The translations under genes were made by a program, and so were the position numbers. From contig OZ024736.1 in NCBI GenBank assembly GCA_964016875.1, positions 38,534,707-38,598,706 on the forward strand: a stretch of 64,000 bases of DNA, given 5' to 3'. This document shows, piece by piece, positions 58,743 to 64,000 of this stretch. The stretch is from Fallopia convolvulus (lineage: Eukaryota > Streptophyta > Magnoliopsida > Caryophyllales > Polygonaceae). Numbering within the stretch: the stretch's first letter is position 1; each line of letters begins with the position of its first letter. Under the pieces are notes generated by a model. The model was not told where the DNA came from. It did no database searches and saw nothing but the letters and a program-made list of their open reading frames with translations.

Positions 58743-59884
58743 GGAGAATGTTTATGCTTTTTCTTTGAGTTGGTTTTAGTTTACAAACACATCATTTTGT
58801 CCAAGTTTTGTTTGTTTCAGAACTCAAATCTAGTACTGAGGTTGCTCTGCTATTTGAATCTTTTTAGCTTTTGAGCGTGATTGAAAGCCACATCTAGACA
58901 TGCATTGTTGTTGTCTTACTTGAGTTGCTTATCTATAATGGCCTAGTGGTAATGGAATAGTTCGGACCAACTGCAATTCCTTTTCGATGCTCACAGTTAA
59001 CAATTGCCATATCCACACAACGAATATTATGCAAAACTAAGATTGAAAAATGGAAAATTAAAGACTATGCTATATTTCTCACCCTTGATTCTAATTTATC
59101 TAATGGCAATACAACTATGATTCAGCATTGCCTCTTTAATTGATCTGTGCTTTACCATAGTTGTCACTTGTCACCTATCTCTTGTGTCATTCTCCAAATT
59201 TACAAACGCACAGCTTGATTAAACGGTAAAAATCTGTTGACAGCTCGTGTTTGTTGCCCTAAATTTTGAGCTAAACTTGGACTAAAACTAGGCTGGCTCG
59301 TGTTTGTTGGGCTAAACTTTGAGTTAAACTCGGTTCAAACCTAGGATGGTCCGCTTTTGCCCTAATCTTAATGTAAGATAAGGTTTTGAGCTTTGGGGCC
59401 TTGAGCATGTTGATTGAATCCTGAAAAGGTATTTTGAAGAGTTCAACGCAAAATAAAAATGTATCGACAAAATTACTTTGTGATCATCAATTCTCCATTG
59501 TGTGTCCAATTTAAAAGGAAACGAACAATTCACATATTATTTTGACGTTTTAATAAGAACAAAACTATTGTAGAATGTAATACGAAGTAATGAATAAGTG
59601 AGGCTTTATTTTAATTTTGTCGCTAATTAGTGCTTTCTTTGGCAAATGGTTTAAGTTTGATGTGATCTCTTGTAATTTGCACTACATATTTTTTGGACGC
59701 TTCTACGGTATTATACATTGCTAGTAGAAAATGTCTTTAATTTTGACTTTTGACCACGGAGAAGTGGATATTTAAAAATTAAAATGAAATATTTTTTTAT
59801 TAGGATATTATAAGCTAGAGGTGATCTATTTATTTTGACTATCACTGTCACTGTGTGATGGACTGGAGACTTTTTTGAGGACTA
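58743..59884. other. Spacer after L35
   Basis: 3' UTR of L35, then AT-rich DNA. A 53-bp imperfect tandem duplication is present at 59243-59295/59296-59348 (GCTCGTGTTTGTTG...). No gene. Confidence 0.55.
59243..59348. repeat. 53-bp imperfect tandem duplication
   Basis: Two head-to-tail units start GCTCGTGTTTGTTG and end CTAGGCTG/CTAGGATG, with about ten differences. Confidence 0.8.
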
Positions 59885-59929
59885 ATGCTCAGCGTCCCGG
59901 TCAGAATTGCTCAGCGCCCCGGTTTATTT

Positions 59930-60090
59930 GGTTCGTTCGAGCCAAACGAAGTAAAAAAAGAAAATAAAAAATGTAATGTCTTTTTATTGCACGGGAAAAT
60001 TGGCTTTTTACTTCATTCAGGCCGGATGAAGCAAAAAGTGGAAAATTATTTTTATGTGCTTCGGCCAGAGCGTATGAAGTAGAAAAGAAA
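59930..60090 (+). repeat. Three hairpin-like repeats in the MULE 5' region
   Basis: TTCGTTCGAGCCAAACGAAG, CTTCATTCAGGCCGGATGAAG (21 bases in the DNA, first 20: CTTCATTCAGGCCGGATGAA) and CTTCGGCCAGAGCGTATGAAG-type units (first 20: CTTCGGCCAGAGCGTATGAA) recur about 50-65 bases apart. Each has complementary arms and is followed by an A-rich run (GTAAAAA, GCAAAAA, GTAGAAAA). Confidence 0.6.
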
Positions 60091-60111
60091 AAAAAAATTC
60101 AAACTTCCGCT

Positions 60112-60119
60112 TATATAAG
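60112..60119 (+). promoter_or_regulatory. TATA box of the MULE transposase
   Basis: GCTTATATAAGTCCCC precedes the coding region by about 85-250 bases and is followed by a C-containing start zone, a plausible promoter for the transposase transcript. Confidence 0.5.
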
Positions 60120-60357
60120 TCCCCATTACCAAACACAAAAAAATCAGATTATTTGTGATCAATTAAGAGAAGGTTATTGTATTTATTACAAGCAAGATGT
60201 CTTCTTTTTTCCATCTATTTAAGGTATTAATTTTATATTATTGTATATGCTTGATAAAGTTAGATTTATTTTAATCATGTATTTAATTCTAATATTATGT
60301 TGTATTTTTGATAAATTGATGTTGTATGCAGTTTAAAAAGGGGTAGAAAGGAAAAAC

Positions 60358-61599
60358 CCTCAACAACGATCCTAATCCTCACTGAATTATATCTTTGCAA
60401 ACAACTCCAATAGATGTGAATGAGGACGAAGAAGAGTATGTTTATCAACATGAGGGTAATTTTAACACACCGTTGGAAGAGGTAACTAATACTTAAGGCT
60501 CTTCCCTTTACATCTCCAAATATTTCACTCATTTTTTACCCAATTCCATTAGAATATTACTATACATACTCCATATTTAAAAAAATAAAAAAAACTCTTT
60601 AATTTACATGCTGCAAATATTTCACTTATTTTTGTACACTCCTACCGGAATATACTCAAAATCCCCAAATACTCTAGATTTAAAAAAATCAAATCAAAAA
60701 AGGAAAAAAAAATGCTTCAATTGTGTAAATTGGGAAAAATCGATTCAAAGAAACAATTACAATCCATATATATAAATTAATATATATATATATTCCTATT
60801 TTTTAAATTTATTATGGATATATAATGAAATAATTTATTTGATGACGTTGTATTGTCTACAGTTTACAGATTATTCTAGCCATTTTGAAACCGATGAGGA
60901 ATGGCCAGATCGAGATAAAATGATAAAATGGACCCGTGAGGTAGGGCGAAGACTATACATTGTGATAGTCATAAAAAATTCATGGGACACAAAAGTTTTA
61001 TTAGCATGCGAGTTTTCGAGTGTGTACAAGCCGAAGAAGAAAGGAAAATCAGGCACTATAATCCAAAGTGAAAACTTTTGGGATCTAAACCTAGAACCGA
61101 AGAGTAGGAAGATATATTGCCCATTTGAGTTGATTGGGAGCAGCCAAGGGAAGAGCCATAAATGGGTGTTAACAGTGAAATGTGGGCGACACAACCTTGT
61201 CGTCTCTACCACACTCGAAGGACATCCTTATGCTGGCCGGATGACCGCAGATGAATCGGAGGACTTGAGGATATTGAGTCGGGCCAACACGGAGCCGAGG
61301 AATATTATGTCCTTTATACGGCAAAAGTGCCTTGGAAACACTACATCAATGAAGCAAATCTACAATTACCGACAACGAATTCTAAAAGAGGAGATGGGCT
61401 CAATGACAGTAACCCAATTTGGTCTTCATTACTTGAAGAGTAATGATTACTATGTTGATTATCGAACTGTGCCGGGAAGTGACGAGACACATGATTTGTT
61501 CTTTGCCCACCTAAAGTCACTACAATTATTAAAGCTATTCCTGTATGTCATAATTATGGATATGACATACAAGACAAACCTGTAAGTATTTATTAACCG

Positions 61600-61639
<40 letters not shown>

Positions 61640-61960
61640 TTCTCAATTGTCCATACTAACTAAATTGAATTGAATGACAGGTACAATATGCCATTGAGCG
61701 AAATGGTGGGTTTTACTTGTACAAATCATACGTATAGTATCGCTTTTGCTTTTATGGCCAGGGAAAACCAAGATTATTATGAATAGGTGTTAGGCCAACT
61801 GAGCGAACTGTATTGACATATAGGTAAAAGGCCAGAAGCAATTGTGACAGACCGGGAACTCGCTGAAATGAATGCAATTGGAGTTCTATTTCCATATGCC
61901 CAACAATTATTGTGTTGGGTGCATGTCTTCTTGGCTCAGTCTTCTTGGCCCCAACACATT
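60358..61960 (+). pseudogene. FAR1/MULE-type transposase, broken
   Basis: A first exon ends at 60481 (IDVNEDEEEYVYQHEG...TPLEE|GT). After an intron the next exon, 60863-61581, begins FTDYSSHFETDEEWPDRDK and contains the FAR1-like N-terminal zone (CPFELIGSS, WVLTVKCGRHN, GHPYAGRMTADE), then the start of the MULE nuclease with the first Asp in IIMDMTYKTN. After a (TA)n-containing intron the third exon (61681 on) reads MVGFTCTNHTYSIAFAF and VTDRELAEMNAIG with the second Asp, then LLCWVHV. Two stops here fit single G/C-to-A/T transitions (TAG at a Trp position, TGA at an Arg position). The rest of the nuclease, including the catalytic Glu, the SWIM zinc finger, is absent: the sequence jumps to unrelated acidic DETEDEAE near 62,030. 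It once cut and pasted the element. Confidence 0.8.
61600..61635. repeat. (TA)n microsatellite
   Basis: About 18 uninterrupted TA units within an intron of the transposase relic; a likely polymorphic marker and possible assembly-sensitive site. Confidence 0.97.
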
Positions 61961-62029
61961 GATATTAACCGTACCACTCCCATCATAAAAGATAGGGGCA
62001 ATGTAGATTGTAGAGTCCTTTGAAGACGA

Positions 62030-62771
62030 GACCGAAGATGAGGCCGAAGTGACAATGCCGACTAATATCTCGTTTACCACGGAAGAGCTTATGGAAGGCT
62101 ATCATCCTATAACCTCTCCAAACCAGTTGTCTGCGCACTCGGTCAGTGATGACATTTGGAATGCGTTTGTATACTATAGGACGAACTTGTCGATGCCAAA
62201 CGTCGAGACCCACCCTAACCCATCGTCGTCGTACATCCCAGCTGCAACGACTTCTCAATTTCCACCATCAATGTATTATGAAGGGCCTGGGACTTCTCAA
62301 GTCCTACCAATGGGGACCTCCCAATTTCCACCATCTATGTTTTATGCCGAGACTAGTAATTCTCAAGTCCCGCCAATGGGGACCTCCCAATTTCCACCAT
62401 CTATGTTTTATGCTGAGACTAGTGCTTCTCAAGTTCCGCCAATGGGGACCTCCCAATTTCCACCATCTATGTTTTATGCTGAGACTAGTACTTCTCAAGT
62501 CCCGCCAATGGGGACCTCCCAATTTCCACCATCAATGTTTTATGCCGAGGTCGGGACTTCCCAAGTCCCACCAATGAGCTATCATGACGTAGGGCTCTCA
62601 CAACACCACACTCAATCTCAAGTTGGAGGGAGCCATAACAGGCCAACAAGGAGAAGAAGCACCGGTAGGGGGAAGGAGTTGACGTTGTGGATGATGGCGA
62701 CCCTGTTAACAAGGAAACCCTTGTGGACTTCAACACCCACATTGCCAAGAAAATTTGGGCTGATCAACAGG
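62030..62771 (+). CDS. Transposase-to-PMD linker exon with 22-residue repeats
   Basis: An open frame continues the MULE transcription unit: acidic start, then TNISFTTEELMEGYHPITS, then about 4.5 copies of a 22-residue unit (TSQVPPMGTSQFPPSMFYAE) from 62,286 to 62,575. Near 62,650 the frame that fits the next exon is shifted by one base (VDVVDDGDPVNKETLVDFN, then HIAKKIWADQQ before the donor at 62772). The repeated region is rich in Pro, Ser and aromatic residues and should be disordered. A similar tail is not a family signature I can name. It is probably a relic rather than a live gene. Confidence 0.5.
62286..62575 (+). repeat. 66-bp coding repeats
   Basis: Units such as CAAGTCCCGCCAATGGGGAC plus 46 more bases, 4.5 copies, mostly with third-position differences, so the peptide is better conserved than the DNA. 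Confidence 0.9.
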
Positions 62772-62843
62772 TAATTTGAATAATGTTTTAGTTTATATTA
62801 TTAAACACGGTTCTAATTTCAATTTTGCTTGTAATGTTGTTAG

Positions 62844-63930
62844 TATGCAAGGGTTTTAAAATGTCAAGTTCGTTCTGCCCCGTTTGAGTTTTGGATGAAG
62901 TCGAACCAGTTGGCTCCAGGTCAAGAGTGGATGAGGCTGGCGGAACAAAGCGGCCTATTTGGGTTATTGAACCTTTCGGTTAGGGGAGCAAACGAAGCTT
63001 TTGTGTCTGCTTTGGTGAAAAGATGGTGCCCGGAGACTAACAACTTCCATTTTCCTTGGGGGAGATGACCATCACCCTCCACGATGTAAAAATGATAATG
63101 AACCTTCCATTAAACGGGATTCGCCCAGTATTTGACTTGTCACCCGTAGATGATAGTGGCTTGCGCGTCCAAATAAGTGAAATGTTGGGATGGACCCTTG
63201 AAGAAGTGAATGCCCAAATCTATTCAGGTGGTCTCGTTCTCAAAGAACTCAACCAATGGTTTGATGCACAATAGAGGAACAGAGGAGCTAATCAGCATCA
63301 CATGGTCTCGTTCTGGTCTCGTTCTCAAAGAACTCAGTCAAAGAACTCAACCAATGGTCTCGTTCTGGACCGATACACCATGGATATGGTAATACACCCT
63401 AAACAAAATTATAAACTATATGATTTAAAACATGACACTAATACAAGCTATCAACTACTATAATTCTACAGGTCCAATGGGTGCCATATCCTCAAGGGTT
63501 GAACTTTGCTGATGGGGAACACTCACTCTCTAGGTATAGGGGCTTACTAATAATCTTAGACATTCAAGAGCCATATACGCCTGAGAGATGTTTTCGCCAA
63601 TTGCGCTATCGTTAGAGCATCCCTAGGTTCCCAGACATTACGGCCCACACAGTGGTTCGTAAAGAGACACTTAGGGGGAGTGGTTACACATTAGAATTCA
63701 GTTCCAAGGATGACCATTGAGATCATCGGTTTAACTTCTTTTATCCAATGAGAGATCAACCGACTTTTCTTTGGTCAATGGATGATAACTACCAAGTGTG
63801 GCATTTACAACGCACTCATCCATATCTACTAAGGGGTTCAGCGGAACCCATGGCCAGTCGACAGACGGTAGCACCGGCTTCATTGGATATTCAAATTGTG
63901 CGAAAACTTTTAGTTGCATATATTAAGCTA
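62844..63930 (+). pseudogene. Plant mobile domain (PMD, MAIN-like), broken
   Basis: After the acceptor at 62843 the frame reads YARVLKCQVRSAPFEFWM, then LAEQSGLFGLLNLSVRGANE, then FVSALVKRWCPETNNFHFP. A one-base shift in a G run near 63,058 follows, then GEMTITLHDVKMIMNLPLNG and DLSPVDD. This is the PF10536-type plant mobile domain (the FHFPxGEMTxTLxDV box is its hallmark). After another intron (donor after 63,398, acceptor near 63,472) it continues WVPYPQGLNF and PERCFRQLRYR, a stop at the usual Gln, then SIPRFPD. A second stop follows at about 63,718. Between 63,270 and 63,400 the word GGTCTCGTTCT is repeated three times, a small local duplication. PMD proteins include MAIN and MAIL1, which act in gene expression and transposon silencing; PMDs also occur in transposons. 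Confidence 0.8.
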
Positions 63931-64000
63931 TTTATATATTTTAATTTGGTCTTGTTAGTTTCTCATAAATTATTCTTTGTTTTTAATAGCGCATGAATCA

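Larger units (their letters stand above)
59885..64000 (+). mobile_element. Mutator-like element with transposase and plant mobile domain, partial and decayed
   Basis: Starting near 59885 (left edge uncertain) and running off the right edge, this stretch contains a promoter-like zone, a FAR1/MULE-type transposase region, a region of 66-bp coding repeats and a plant mobile domain, all on the plus strand with GT-AG introns between blocks. Stops and frameshifts show it is no longer functional. The terminal repeats could not be established because the right end is outside the window. Confidence 0.7.

Noticed and set aside
1..64000. tRNA genes, rRNA, CRISPR arrays or bacterial operons
   Set aside because: No cloverleaf with A/B boxes, rRNA core or regularly spaced direct repeats with unique spacers was seen; the repeats here are tandem or transposon-derived, and the genes have spliceosomal introns.

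Overview
This is plant nuclear DNA, almost certainly from a eudicot. It is AT-rich, its genes have short exons with GT-AG introns, and its single-copy proteins are land-plant families (SOSEKI, TIP1 aquaporin, UTR5-type nucleotide-sugar transporter, long dirigent protein, NaKR-type metal-binding protein, L35 ribosomal protein). Between the genes are plant transposable elements, including two Copia elements primed by initiator Met-tRNA. I could not fix the species.

Layout. 1-4993: 5' LTR, gag and most of pol of a Copia element on the minus strand, running off the left edge. 5771-8732 (-): domesticated Harbinger-nuclease (ALP1-like) gene. 8733-11800: AT-rich spacer with Helitron-like pieces. 11801-13766 (-): SOSEKI gene. 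14058-17916: decayed long-inverted-repeat element filled with other insertions. 17917-22988: spacer with a LINE RNase H relic and a hAT MITE. 22989-25456 (+): nine-exon 3-hydroxyacyl-CoA dehydratase gene. 26563-27605 (-): TIP1 aquaporin. 28834-37077: transposon cluster (non-autonomous MULE with a 40-bp minisatellite, two Stowaway MITEs, a LINE split by an LTR unit that itself contains a hAT MITE, and a Harbinger derivative). 37950-42287 (+): UTR5-like transporter. 43332-44243 (+): dirigent protein. 44646-45827 (-): NaKR-like HMA protein. 46341-51230: young full-length Copia element on the minus strand. 52778-56184: probable inverted-repeat element. 57619-58742 (+): ribosomal protein L35. From about 59885 to the right edge: decayed Mutator-like element in which a MULE/FAR1-type transposase region is followed in the same direction by a plant mobile domain (PMD).

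The eight host genes do not form one pathway, but several have themes in common. The HACD gene (very-long-chain fatty acids) and the ESB1-type dirigent gene (lignin placement) belong to families used in barrier polymers. TIP1, UTR5 and NaKR families serve vacuolar, Golgi/ER and vascular transport. From memory, SOK-HACD-UTR5 resembles the Arabidopsis At5g59740-At5g59790 block, and NaKR-L35 resembles At5g02600-At5g02610, so the gene order looks old and the mobile DNA looks like later filling. The least ordinary content is the MULE-PMD unit and the layered insertions, whose target-site duplications can be read directly. Gene models were joined by eye from reading frame, splice sites and phase, with no transcript evidence.
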